Of a stretch of 64,000 nucleotides of DNA, positions 43,747 through 52,857 are shown one piece after another. Origin of the DNA: Batillaria attramentaria (lineage: Eukaryota > Mollusca > Gastropoda > Batillariidae). The translations under genes were made by a program, and so were the position numbers. Every line of letters starts with the position of its first letter. The stretch's first letter is position 1. A model generated the notes under the pieces. It made no database searches, was not told where the DNA came from, and saw nothing but the letters and a program-made list of their open reading frames with translations. The stretch is taken from assembly GCA_018292915.2 (NCBI GenBank), contig JACVVK020000214.1:536001-600000 (forward strand). Reading direction: 5' to 3'.

Positions 43747-43785
43747 TACTGGAGTAAGAGCGAGTTGTATAAAAAGATAAAAGAT
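43740..43785 (+). promoter_or_regulatory. Polinton promoter cassette, copy 1 (RING gene)
   Basis: 46 bp containing GTACTGGAGTAAGAGCGAG and TATAAAAAGATAAAAGAT (TATA at about 43768). An identical copy lies at 44474-44519 before the ATPase gene. The first 7 bases overlap the 5' end of the divergent tRNA gene. Confidence 0.8.
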
Positions 43786-43832
43786 ACATTGTAGCAAGTG
43801 ACGGGCACGTGACCGCAAAGGCATTGTTCCAA

Positions 43833-44444
43833 ATGATGGAGCGAGAATATAGCTGGAACACACACTCTCTCTACAGTGACGGACCTGTGCACGTCGATAC
43901 AGTGAACAAGAATGAGATGAGTGTGTACGTGGACAAGGAAGGAGATACAGGCACCACCCACCCACCTCAGCTGCCTGTTGACGAACAAGAAAAAACTCCC
44001 ACAAGCAACCCCACAGCCACTTTTACAGATGCCACAGTGGTGCCAACAGCTACAGCCGAGACACCAATGGGTGAAGATTTAGAGCAGCAGTCGGTGCCCT
44101 CAGCTACATCGTCTTCAAGTCAACAGGACGCTGGTCACGATCAACAGGAAGAGAACCTTCACTCTTCCCCTTCCCCGAGTCACAGTGATAATCATTTTAC
44201 TTTTGATGATGACGAGGCAGTAAAGAGGAGACAAGAACTGAGACAAAAAGTACGCGTTCTAAGAGAAGAGAACCGGAAGCTGAAGGAACGTCAGACGTGT
44301 CGTCACTGCCGGGAGCGACCTGTGTCTTTGACCCTGCTACCTTGCGGTCATTTTTGTTTTTGTCAGGAGTGCGGGTCAACATTTTATGCTTGTCCGATTT
44401 GCCAGAAAACGATTTTAGCAGATGTCAGAACTATAGTATCTTGA
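43833..44444 (+). CDS. RING-finger protein of the Polinton (IAP-type RING, no BIR)
   Basis: About 203 residues from the first ATG after the TATA cassette; an upstream GTG in frame is not needed. The N-terminal 130 residues are Ser/Thr/Gln rich and probably disordered. Then comes a charged coiled coil (RRQELRQKVRVLREENRKL), then a C-terminal RING with CRHC, CGHFCFCQEC and CPIC, the short form found in IAP and MUL1-type E3 ligases. It probably transfers ubiquitin to a host or viral target. Baculoviral IAPs block apoptosis through BIR plus RING; here only the RING part exists, so an anti-apoptotic role is not shown. Confidence 0.85.
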   Translation: MMEREYSWNTHSLYSDGPVHVDTVNKNEMSVYVDKEGDTGTTHPPQLPVDEQEKTPTSNPTATFTDATVVPTATAETPMGEDLEQQSVPSATSSSSQQDAGHDQQEENLHSSPSPSHSDNHFTFDDDEAVKRRQELRQKVRVLREENRKLKERQTCRHCRERPVSLTLLPCGHFCFCQECGSTFYACPICQKTILADVRTIVS

Positions 44445-44473
44445 AAAGAGACTCTCCAATCTGACGGTTCTAC

Positions 44474-44519
44474 TCGCAGGTACTGGAGTAAGAGCGAGTT
44501 GTATAAAAAGATAAAAGAT
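44474..44519 (+). promoter_or_regulatory. Polinton promoter cassette, copy 2 (ATPase gene)
   Basis: Identical in reading to 43740-43785, with TATAAAAAG at 44502-44510 and the ATPase ATG 40 bp further on. Confidence 0.8.
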
Positions 44520-44549
44520 TACTGACATAAGTGTAAGTCAGTGGTGACA

Positions 44550-45170
44550 ATGGATCCGAGATGGAAGCATCCGTTCACCTGTGTGATTGCCGGCCCTACT
44601 GGTAGTGGAAAAACCTATTTTGTAGAACGGTTTTTGCGTGAGTTGCCAAACATGATGGTGCCGGTTCCTCACGAAGTGATCTGGTGTTACGGCGAGTGGC
44701 AGCCTGTGTATGATCGTCTGAAGGGTCAGGTGACTTTTGTGGAGGGGTTACCTGATGTCGAGGCATGGGGTAGTCAGCCTAAACGTCGTCTGGTGATTAT
44801 TGATGATTTGATGAGTGAGACGGATGATCGTGTGACCAAGCTGTTTACTAAGGGGAGTCATCACCGCGACATGAGTGTGATGTATATCGTGCAAAACCTG
44901 TTTGGGAAAAACAAAGAGCACCGGACCATCAGTTTGAATAGTCATTACTTGGTGGTGTTTAAAAATCCCCGGGACGCTTCTCAGATTACGAATCTCGCCA
45001 AACAGATGTATCCTGGTCAGACTCGGTACCTACAAGAAGCATTTAAGGACGCGACGTCGGCGGCGCATGGTTATTTGCTGGTGGATTTAAAGCAAGACAC
45101 ACCCGATCACCTGCGTCTGAGGACCGGTGTTTTTCCTGGAGACCAACACGCTGTGTACGTCCAAAAGTAG
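44550..45170 (+). CDS. Genome-packaging ATPase (FtsK/HerA, A32-like)
   Basis: 206 residues from ATG at 44550. Walker A GPTGSGKT lies at residues 15-22 and Walker B as RLVIIDD at about 80-86. It is the motor that loads DNA into the capsid in Polinton-type and related viruses. Length and motif spacing fit the family, and no lesion is visible. The next gene starts 9 bp after the stop, suggesting one transcript. Confidence 0.94.
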   Translation: MDPRWKHPFTCVIAGPTGSGKTYFVERFLRELPNMMVPVPHEVIWCYGEWQPVYDRLKGQVTFVEGLPDVEAWGSQPKRRLVIIDDLMSETDDRVTKLFTKGSHHRDMSVMYIVQNLFGKNKEHRTISLNSHYLVVFKNPRDASQITNLAKQMYPGQTRYLQEAFKDATSAAHGYLLVDLKQDTPDHLRLRTGVFPGDQHAVYVQK

Positions 45171-45178
45171 TCACCAGA

Positions 45179-45502
45179 ATGTCTAAGCGAGTGAAGAAAC
45201 ACGCTCCTTTACTACAGTGGATGAGCAAGGCTAAACCCAGAACTCTCAAGTCCATCATAAAAGCAGCAGACAAAGATCTGGTGGACACACTGTGTGAGTG
45301 TGGCCTCAACGTGCTGAAGGGAAACGTACCGTTGTCTCCTACACAAAAGAAAAAACTTGGCAAATACAAGTCGGTTTTGAGAGCGCTGGCTAAAAAAGGA
45401 ACGCCGCTGCAAAAGAAGAAAGCCCTGCTCCAGAAAGGCGGTTTTCTAGGTGCTCTTCTCGGCCCAGTACTAGGCGTGTTAGGACACTTGTTGTTTCAGT
45501 AA
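45179..45502 (+). CDS. Small basic Polinton protein with hydrophobic C-terminus
   Basis: 107 residues, Lys-rich, with a helical N-terminal part (ADKDLVDTLCECGLNVLKG) and a C-terminal GGFLGALLGPVLGVLGHLLF that could be membrane-active or a cleavage site region. This type of small protein recurs between the ATPase and capsid genes in animal Polintons; a DNA-condensing or core role is often assumed, not shown. Intact, and 2 bp from the next gene. Confidence 0.75.
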   Translation: MSKRVKKHAPLLQWMSKAKPRTLKSIIKAADKDLVDTLCECGLNVLKGNVPLSPTQKKKLGKYKSVLRALAKKGTPLQKKKALLQKGGFLGALLGPVLGVLGHLLFQ

Positions 45503-45504
45503 GG

Positions 45505-46296
45505 ATGGCTAAGAAGATGATACTCGTGGACCCAAAAGTGATGGAAAACATAAAAATTGGGGCTTCGCATCCGTATCCCATACCGGATCCGCTGGCTGAC
45601 AAGTTATCATCTTTAGATCACGACATTCGGACTATCTTGGAGACCAAGCACGTACCTCTTGACGACAAAGTGCTTCAGTATCAGCAGGCCTTGCAACGTT
45701 ACCTTCATTTGGCAGAGCAGTTTCGACAGCGACCTCTTGGAAAAGTGGAGCTGGCTTCGCCGACTTTACCACCCCCACTTTTAGCAGCGGATGACTTACC
45801 TCCACCGCCTCCTTCTTTGCTTACTGACCAGCCCTTCGCCCCGGCAGCATTTTCGCCTAGCACCGGACCCCTGTCTACATTAGAAAAGCGTGTCGTAGAC
45901 AGTGTGCCTGGAAAATTGCGAAATAAAGCCAGACTGCTCTTGGCGCATATAAGGGATGTTCCCAACTTGTCATGGACAGAAAGCGGGGAACTGGTGTATG
46001 ATCAGAAAGTGCTTCGCGGAAGCCACATCACAGACCTTGTCAATGACGTTTTACGAAAACGAAAGACAGTGCCTGATCCTGTAGGGTGGGAGGTGTTTGC
46101 CACCGCATTGAAAGACAGCAACGCTCCGAAAGAATTGATAGGACACGACGATCGGTGGCGTTGGATGCAACAGCAGCAACAGAGAGAAAAAGCTAAAACT
46201 CCTGTCGCCCACAGCACTAAGCGCAGACGGATCGATACACCATCAACGCCAAAGTCTTCAAAGTCATCGTCGTCCCGCGCATGGATCTCGTGGTAA
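45505..46296 (+). CDS. Conserved Polinton protein of unknown function
   Basis: 263 residues. The N-terminal helical region (LDHDIRTILETKHVPLDDK, LQYQQALQRYLHLAEQF) is followed by a proline-rich linker (about 85-125). A globular C-terminal part contains LLLAHIRDVPNLSW, GSHITDLVND and PVGWEVFATAL, and ends with a basic, Ser-rich tail (KRRRIDTPSTPKSSKSSSS). It recurs in many animal genomes as part of Polinton-like elements. The function is not known; the basic tail suggests nucleic-acid contact or nuclear targeting. Confidence 0.72.
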   Translation: MAKKMILVDPKVMENIKIGASHPYPIPDPLADKLSSLDHDIRTILETKHVPLDDKVLQYQQALQRYLHLAEQFRQRPLGKVELASPTLPPPLLAADDLPPPPPSLLTDQPFAPAAFSPSTGPLSTLEKRVVDSVPGKLRNKARLLLAHIRDVPNLSWTESGELVYDQKVLRGSHITDLVNDVLRKRKTVPDPVGWEVFATALKDSNAPKELIGHDDRWRWMQQQQQREKAKTPVAHSTKRRRIDTPSTPKSSKSSSSRAWISW

Positions 46297-46310
46297 AACC
46301 ATAGACGCCC

Positions 46311-47407
46311 ATGGGACGAACAAAGCCAAGGCAGAAAAAGCACGAGACTAAATTAAGACAGCGTTACTACGACGACTTCCAGGCAGTTTGGGTGGGGTAG
46401 AGGCTTTGAGAAGAGCAAGCGGCGTAAAACCCACTTATGTGAAAGAGTGGCTGAGTCATCAAGACACCTATACCCTACACAAGCCTGTCCGACACAAGTT
46501 TCCTCGACGACAGACGATTGTAGGTGGTATCGATCATCAGTGGCAGGCGGATCTCGTCGATGTCAAAAATCTCAAAAAAGACAATGATGGGTTCGCCTTT
46601 TTACTCACAGTCATTGACGTTTTATCTAAATACGCTTGGGTCGTCCCCTTGAAAGACAAAACTGGTGCATCACTGGTCGCAGCTTTTCGAGACATCTTTG
46701 CTAAAGGTCGAAAGCCGTTAAAATTGCAAACAGACAAAGGGACAGAATTTACCAACAGAGTGTTGCAGCAATTTTTGAAAGACGAAGGCGTGGACTTTTT
46801 TGTCACCCAAAACGAGGACATCAAAGCAGCTATTGTAGAGCGCTTTAATCGGACTCTGAAAGAAAAAGTGTGGCGTTATTTTACACGAAAAAACACTCTG
46901 AGGTATGTTGTGGTTTTACCTCAGATTGTGAAGGCTTATAACAAGTCTTATCACCGCACCATCAAGAGAGCTCCCGTCCAAGTGAACGAAGACAGTGAGG
47001 AACAAGTGTGGCAGACGTTATACGGACGTCAACCTCTAAAGTTGACCTCTCGATCCACGACCAAATTACAATCGAGTGATCGTGTGCGAATCAGCAAAGC
47101 CCGTCGCACCTTTAAAAAAGGGTATTTACCTTCATGGACAGAGGAGCTTTTTACCGTGAGTCGTGTGCTCAACACCCAACCTATCACATATGTTCTCAAA
47201 GATGACCATGGTGACGAGCTGAAAGGGACATTTTACGGCCCTGAATTGCAAAAGGTGGGGGATAAAACGGTATTCCGCATTGAAAGTATCTTAGATCGTC
47301 GACGAGGCCCAAACAGAGCAGACGAGGTGCTGGTCAAGTGGTTTGGCTACCCAGAGTCGTTTAACTCTTGGATCCCTGAACGACACCTACAACGGTATAA
47401 AGGGTGA
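46311..47407 (+). pseudogene. INT: Polinton integrase with chromodomain-like C-terminus, frameshifted near its start
   Basis: The N-terminal part starts at ATG 46311 and stops at TAG 46398-46400. The rest of the protein is open in another frame from about 46380 to 47407, so a frameshift lies at about 46365-46385. The downstream frame has the retroviral-type core with D in WQADLVDV, D in LQTDKGTEF and E in AAIVERFNRT, and a C-terminal chromodomain-like region (VLVKWFGYPESFNSWIPE). It would insert the element and make the 6-bp duplication. A sequencing error in this one spot cannot be excluded. Confidence 0.85.
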
Positions 47408-47697
47408 TGGAAGACGTGACGCTGCGCCATAGAGAAGAAGACCAGGACCAAGCTGAGGTGGAAGGTGGCGTTGGAGAACGAAAGAGACCTTCTACCATCT
47501 GGCAGGTGTTTGGTCAACGCGTACCTCGTAGTGAGATTGTGTATGGTTGTCAGATGTCACTGATCTTCATCGTTGTGATCACAGCTATCTACAATTTGAC
47601 CACAGGTCACGACAACACAGAGCTGTGGGTGGCTCTCTTGGGTTCTTGTTTAGGCTACGTACTACCGAACCCTTCTCTCAAATTGCAGAGGCATTAA
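47407..47697 (+). CDS. Small membrane protein of the Polinton
   Basis: 96 residues; its ATG overlaps the integrase stop. An acidic and basic N-terminal half of about 45 residues is followed by two hydrophobic segments (MSLIFIVVITAIYNL and LWVALLGSCLGYVLP). The same arrangement occurs in other animal Polintons. The role is unknown; membrane or capsid-lipid association is possible. Confidence 0.72.
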   Translation: MEDVTLRHREEDQDQAEVEGGVGERKRPSTIWQVFGQRVPRSEIVYGCQMSLIFIVVITAIYNLTTGHDNTELWVALLGSCLGYVLPNPSLKLQRH

Positions 47698-47717
47698 CAA
47701 CATTGACGACCAAAAAG

Positions 47718-48523
47718 ATGAGCCAGGATTTTTATCTGACTTTATCCAGCAACGCCAGTGAGCGGTTTTATCCAGATAACACACTGACTCACTTTTTCAA
47801 CAAACTGCCAGAAACGATCGACCTCAGACACCCAAGAGACTGGGAGGTGGGTTTGGCCGAGTGCTGGTACCCATACAACTGGTTCAACCTACAAGATGGT
47901 GAAGGAGAGTTGGAGTTGTTCAGAGAAGTGCAGGAAGAGGGGGATGCAGTGCAGGTGTTCCGTCAGAAGAAAAAGATTCACGCTGGGTATTACACATCAC
48001 CACAAGGATTCGTCAACAAACTGAACAGAGTCGTCACAAGTGCAGGGCCCCGTTTTAAAAAAAACAAGTCGAATTTTCCTACAGTGCGCTGCAGAAAAAA
48101 GTTGTCATGACTGTGCAAAGTGGGACCAGCATAAGGATATCTCCAAAGGTGGTACGCATGTTGGGTCTAAAAGGTGGAGAGTTGGATGGGGATCAAATAC
48201 TCTTTAATGGTATGTGGCAATTTGAGGACAACAACGTGTTGGATCTTACAGACGGGCTAGACAGCCTGTGGGTCTACAGTGATGTGGTGAGGCATCGCGT
48301 TGTGGGTGATTTGAAAGTCCCTTTGTTGCGGGTTTTACCCATCAGGAGTGATGATCAACAGCATCATATCTTTGAAAACATTCATTACGTACCCGTGGGT
48401 CGACAAGTCTTTAACACTATAGAAATAGATATAAGAGACACAGCAGGCCAACCCATCCCATTCGAGAGAGGACAAGTCATCGTAACACTTCACTTTCGGC
48501 GGACCCAGTCACCGTCATCATGA
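47718..48523 (+). pseudogene. Minor capsid (penton-like) protein, split by a frameshift
   Basis: The first part is open from ATG 47718 (MSQDFYLTLSSNASERFYP) to a stop at 48110. The second part is open in a shifted frame from before 48107 to TGA at 48523. The coding quality of the first frame ends about 48060, right after a run of eight A (about 48057-48064), so the shift is most likely one base in that run. The protein matches the Polinton minor capsid protein, a single jelly-roll placed at the vertices. It could be a true mutation, an assembly error, or less likely programmed slippage. Confidence 0.85.
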
Positions 48524-48954
48524 AAAGTGTCTATGAGGATTATTACCTGCATCAAGCGGGAAGCGGCCTTCCTGTTTTTGTTGGGGCGAGACACCAACGC
48601 GGACATGGCTTAGGAAACATACTAGGCGGTTTAGCGCGTATGGTGGTGCCCATCTTGAAACGCGGAGGACAGACTTTATTAAAGCAAGGCGTTAAAACCG
48701 GTGTCAACATTTTGGGAGACGTGCTTTCAGGAGAAAACATCAAGACGGCAGCTAAACGCAGAGCTCAGGAAAGCGGGCGTCAACTCTTCACACAAGCAGC
48801 AAGGGCTTTGACCGGACAGTCACCACCTGCACCGCCCGGTGCTCCCGCTGCCAAGAAGATAAAACGTGGGAACCGTTCTCAACCTCGCCAGTCGGCTGCC
48901 CGCTCTCGCAAAACAGAGGAAGAGGAAGCTCGCAGGAGCAACGGACATTTTTAG
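48520..48954 (+). CDS. pVI/pX-like basic minor virion protein
   Basis: 144 residues. N-terminal acidic and aromatic segment, then glycine-rich stretches (AGSGLPVFVGARHQRGHGLG) that resemble substrates of adenain-type proteases. An amphipathic helix region follows (LARMVVPILKRGGQTLLK), and then a Pro/Ala linker with a basic tail. In adenoviruses proteins of this kind link capsid and DNA and lyse membranes after cleavage; the equivalence here is inferred. Its ATG overlaps the preceding stop. Confidence 0.72.
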   Translation: MKSVYEDYYLHQAGSGLPVFVGARHQRGHGLGNILGGLARMVVPILKRGGQTLLKQGVKTGVNILGDVLSGENIKTAAKRRAQESGRQLFTQAARALTGQSPPAPPGAPAAKKIKRGNRSQPRQSAARSRKTEEEEARRSNGHF

Positions 48955-48959
48955 CTAAA

Positions 48960-50279
48960 ATGGCTTTTCTTCACGCTGGGTCTTGTGAGTGTACAAACAC
49001 AGGTCTTGACCTGTTTATCATACCGCCAACGCAGACTAGTGTAGAAAGTGGAAGTTGGGTAGAACATCATCCTCTGGCAACGCTCACGGATACAGGTCCC
49101 ATTGAATTTGTCATCAAAGGTGCTGGAGAAGACTACTTGGACTTGAGCAACAGCTATCTGCATGTCGGAGCCAAAATCGTCAGATCCGACAACAGTGATC
49201 TGGTGGCAGGTGATGACGACAAGGTGGGACCCGTCAATCTCTGGCTTCATTCTCTTTTCTCAGAGGTGGACATTACTCTCAACGGAACGCAGGTGACCAC
49301 GACCACCAATACTTACCCTTATCGTGCGTACTTGGAGACCCTGTTGAATTATGGTACAGACGCAAAAGAAACACAGCTGGCTGCCTCTATGTTCTACAAG
49401 GACACAGCAAATCATTTTGACAAAGTGGGAGGAAACGAGAACAAAGGTATGAAAGAGCGTGTGAGAAAAACAAAACGTTCTCACATCGTGGACATGATTG
49501 GTCGAGTGCACGCTGATCTGTTTTCCCAAGAAAAATATTTGCTGAACGGTGTGGATCTGCGCCTCCGTCTGACACGCAGCAAGGACGCCTTTTCACTGAT
49601 GGCGGTTGGCGACGCCCCAAGTACCTACAGTGTAAAGATTGTGCACGCTTCTCTGTTTGTACGCAAGTGCAAGCTGAACCCTGCCGTCGTGTTGGGGCAC
49701 GCTAAAGCCCTAGAGAAGGCCACGGCCAAGTACCCCGTCCAGCGAGTTGTCACCAGAGTCATTTCCATCCCAGCAGGCAACTTGAACGTCGTGCAGGACA
49801 ATCTGTTTCTAGACCAGCTACCCAAACAGTTGATCATTGGCCTGGTCGACTCGACCGCCTTCAACGGAGCGTTCAACAGCTCGCCATTTGAGTTCAAACA
49901 CCACAACCTGAACTTTCTGGCTCTCTATCAGGAAGGGAAGCAGATTCCTACCAAGGCACTCAAACCCAACTTTCGGACCGGGGAGTACATGAGAAGTTAC
50001 GTCAGTCTCTTTTCCGGTACCAACACCAGTTGGAAAGACGTGGGAAATACGATCTCACCATCAGAGTACGACAAGGGATACACGTTGTACGGGTTTGATC
50101 TGACACCTTCACTGGTTGACGGAAACCAGGCAGAGCTCATCCGGGCAGGTTCTTTGCGGCTGGAAATGAGTTTCACCACAGCCCTCGCGGAGCCGGTCCA
50201 CGTCATTGTCTATGCTCAGTTTGATGGTTTGATCGAGATCGACAAGTCCAGACAGGTGCTGCTGAATTTTCCTGCTTAA
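48960..50279 (+). CDS. MCP: Major capsid protein (double jelly-roll, hexon-like)
   Basis: 439 residues, intact. It starts MAFLHAGSCECTNTGLDLF, with the typical Polinton opening followed by beta-rich segments (LATLTDTGPIEFVIKG, LHVGAKIVRSD, VDITLNGTQV) and the late region with SLRLEMSFTTAL and VHVIVYAQFDGLIEID. Position between the pVI/pX-like gene and the protease is standard. It would form the icosahedral shell. Confidence 0.92.
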   Translation: MAFLHAGSCECTNTGLDLFIIPPTQTSVESGSWVEHHPLATLTDTGPIEFVIKGAGEDYLDLSNSYLHVGAKIVRSDNSDLVAGDDDKVGPVNLWLHSLFSEVDITLNGTQVTTTTNTYPYRAYLETLLNYGTDAKETQLAASMFYKDTANHFDKVGGNENKGMKERVRKTKRSHIVDMIGRVHADLFSQEKYLLNGVDLRLRLTRSKDAFSLMAVGDAPSTYSVKIVHASLFVRKCKLNPAVVLGHAKALEKATAKYPVQRVVTRVISIPAGNLNVVQDNLFLDQLPKQLIIGLVDSTAFNGAFNSSPFEFKHHNLNFLALYQEGKQIPTKALKPNFRTGEYMRSYVSLFSGTNTSWKDVGNTISPSEYDKGYTLYGFDLTPSLVDGNQAELIRAGSLRLEMSFTTALAEPVHVIVYAQFDGLIEIDKSRQVLLNFPA

Positions 50280-50304
50280 GCAAAACGAAAAGACAACAAA
50301 AAAC

Positions 50305-50790
50305 ATGCGAGGTTGGGAAATCGATCGTGTGTTACGCCAAGATGTACATACCAACAAAGTGTTTCAAGGTGTGTATCCTAGGGACACATTACCCTTGACT
50401 GTTCACCTGAAGAAACCAGCTGCTTTTGTCGTGAACACGGATCGTTTAACAGGTCAGGGAGAGCACTGGGTGGCCATTTACATCGACGAGCATGGGAGAG
50501 GAGAATACTTTGATTCTTTTGGACTTCCACCCACGTTTCCCGAGCTGATCAATTTTTTAAACAGACATTGTTGGTATCATCGTCACAATCCTCAAGTGTT
50601 ACAAAGTGTGACCAGTCGTGTGTGTGGAATGTATGTGGTGTATTACATTATGCAGAAAGCAAGAGGACAGACTCTGTGGCGTCTGCTCGCACCCTTTGAC
50701 CCTCGTTACCCATGGCGTAATGACAAACTTGTCGTGACTTATTTGAAACAACATTTGAAGAAACCAGTTCAAACCAGACTACTAGGGTAA
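50305..50790 (+). CDS. PRO: Adenain-like cysteine protease
   Basis: 161 residues. Catalytic triad His54 in GEHWVAIY, Asp70 in YFDSFG and Cys107 in SRVCGMYVVYY, in the order of the C5/Ulp1-type proteases. It matures virion proteins in Polinton-type viruses. Intact. Confidence 0.93.
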   Translation: MRGWEIDRVLRQDVHTNKVFQGVYPRDTLPLTVHLKKPAAFVVNTDRLTGQGEHWVAIYIDEHGRGEYFDSFGLPPTFPELINFLNRHCWYHRHNPQVLQSVTSRVCGMYVVYYIMQKARGQTLWRLLAPFDPRYPWRNDKLVVTYLKQHLKKPVQTRLLG

Positions 50791-50840
50791 TAGAACACCA
50801 TCACGTCACCACGTGATCAAAAACGTTTTGAGCTCGCCGC

Positions 50841-50850
50841 TATAAAAGGA
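50841..50850 (+). promoter_or_regulatory. TATA box of the PC4-like gene
   Basis: TATAAAAGGA in a GC-rich setting, 106 bp before the ATG at 50947. Confidence 0.75.
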
Positions 50851-50946
50851 CAGTGTTTTGCCTTACTGCCTCCTTTTGGACACCGCCGTTCAACCGAGTC
50901 TCCAACTCAGTCTCCACCACCACCGCCCCACAGTTGAAAACAAAAA

Positions 50947-51633
50947 ATGACGTCACCTGCTCCTGCTGCTCCTGTGCCGACTCCTACCCTATGGAAAAAA
51001 GGTGAAGCACTTTACAGTCTGACGAACAACAAGTTTGCTTCTGTCACCCGCTGTCACGATCAAACGCTGGTTCACATCAGACAGTATACTGAAACGGACA
51101 CGGGTGACCTGAAATCTACACGTCGGGGATTTACGCTGTTGCCAGAAGAGTTTAACCAGTTGCTGTCCATTAGCAGCGCTATCTTGCGTGATGTTTTCGC
51201 TGTGACGCCTGTATCAGACCAACAATGGCAGCAGGAGGAGCAACAGCAAGAGACACCACAACAGCCTGACACCCGACAGATGGTACCACCAACACCGACA
51301 CCATCACCGTTGATGCAAAGACGTGAAACCACGACCATGACCAAACCACCGACAACGGCTCTACCTGCTCCTACAGAAGGTCAGGAGATTTGCCTCCCGG
51401 ACACTCAACCTCAGCTGTACGCACAGCATATCGACACTATTGTGAACCAACTACTCAACGGAGATGAGACCATGTCTGGTTATGGGCAGACGTACAGAAC
51501 AGTGGCGTTGAGCTGTCACTCACCTGCCCTGAATACGCTAACATCTAAAACAGACCCACAAGAGAGAAAAAAAATGCTGGACGCTAAATTTGACAATGCT
51601 GTCAAAGTGCTTTTAGTTAAACAAAGACAGTAA
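50947..51633 (+). CDS. Polinton protein with PC4-like ssDNA-binding N-terminal domain
   Basis: 228 residues. Residues 18-80 follow the PC4/Sub1 pattern: a strand with aromatic and basic residues (ALYSLTNNKFASVTR), LVHIRQYTE, then GDLKSTRRGFTLLPEEFNQL, close to the DLKPT-KKGISL-EQW segment of PC4. A Gln/Pro/Thr-rich linker follows (about 95-155), then a helical C-terminal part (LYAQHIDTIVNQLLNG, ERKKMLDAKFDNAVKVLL). PC4 domains bind single-stranded DNA as dimers. For an element replicated by protein-primed PolB, a role as ssDNA-binding protein is a natural guess. It has its own TATA promoter. Assignment is by motif reading only. Confidence 0.62.
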   Translation: MTSPAPAAPVPTPTLWKKGEALYSLTNNKFASVTRCHDQTLVHIRQYTETDTGDLKSTRRGFTLLPEEFNQLLSISSAILRDVFAVTPVSDQQWQQEEQQQETPQQPDTRQMVPPTPTPSPLMQRRETTTMTKPPTTALPAPTEGQEICLPDTQPQLYAQHIDTIVNQLLNGDETMSGYGQTYRTVALSCHSPALNTLTSKTDPQERKKMLDAKFDNAVKVLLVKQRQ

Positions 51634-52857
51634 AACATGAAGGATCGTTTTTAATGAAGTTTTAGGTGGAGACTTGACTTTGTCCGCTTTTTAGTGTTGT
51701 ACAAAACGCTTAAAACTGAAGCCAATATATTAACTTGTGTCAATGAACGTAAGCATTTTGTGTTGTTGTTGTTGCAAATTGTCTTTTTTGCTTGTTATGA
51801 TGCTGATATATGTATTTTGTACATCATTTTATACACGTCAGTTTAGTGGTTTGATTGTCTTGGTGTAAAAGAACCTTTGTAACCTGTGTTACAAGTATGT
51901 GTGTTTGTGTGAAACTGAAGGCAAGCGGTCGACATCAGATCGGTTTAACTCAAGGCAGTTTTGTTTTTAAAAAGGGCGTTTTCCCACGCACCATGCTGTG
52001 TCAGTCTCGCGGCTGAACTCGTGACCGGCTGTTTAATTGTTGTGATGTCCTGTTGCGTGAGCGACACATTTGTGTAGACGCACCTGTCAAGTAATTTTGT
52101 GTGTGTGTGTCAACGGTGCACTGATAACCCTAACCTTTTTGCTATTTAATGCCGACTTGACAGTCGACTCAAATCTGCTGTATCACCATTTTTTTTTGTC
52201 AGTGTTTTTTCTTACATGTCTGCATGTGCATGATTTTGTCATTTTTAGTCATTGAGTTTGTTGAACAACGTCGTGAATACAAATAAACGAAAAAAAAAAG
52301 AAAAAAAGAAAAGGTTTTATTTGTCTTATGTCAGGATGAAAGGCGATGTAAAAAAGACTTTTTACACACACACACACACACACCATCAGACACACACCTA
52401 CGTAGGCGCCGATCGCAAGTGCGCAAAAGACACACTCCCAAAAATCTAATGCAGGCGTGTACAAGCCATCAGTGCCAAGCCTCACATAATTATCGCACCA
52501 GCTAAGAGGTCATGTTCTATGGAAGTCTGCGACAATGGTAGCAAGTGCACAAAAGGCACACCCCCCAAAATCGGATGCAGGCGTGTACAAGTCATCAGTG
52601 CCAAGCCTTACATAATTGTCGCACAAGCTAAGAGGTCATGTTCTATTCCGGTCGACAGGAAGTCGGCGACAACGTTCGATGTCAGACGCAAAAAGAGTCT
52701 GATGCAATCTTAACCATGCCAAGTGGCAGGGTTGCGTGTCCTAGTCTCACTGTGGCACAAGCGGTAGTCTTTGCCTTGACAGCCAAACCGCCAACATCTC
52801 TCTGGTTTTTAAGGTTTTACTTACCTCTGTGTGAGATTTACGTATTGAGTTGTGATC
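51634..52857 (+). other. Non-coding part of the Polinton between the PC4-like gene and PolB
   Basis: 1.2 kb without a credible ORF. It holds the tandem duplication at 52415-52667, a (CA)n tract at about 52367-52383 and A-rich stretches. The 3' UTR of the PC4-like gene and the PolB promoter are probably here. Confidence 0.6.
52415..52667 (+). repeat. Tandem duplication of about 126 bp
   Basis: Two copies start GCAAGTGCRCAAAAG and end near GAAGTCKGCGACAA. The second starts at 52541. They differ by several substitutions, so the duplication is not recent. Confidence 0.88.

Noticed and set aside
49260..50357. Minus-strand frames over the capsid gene
   Set aside because: Shadows of the intact major capsid frame.
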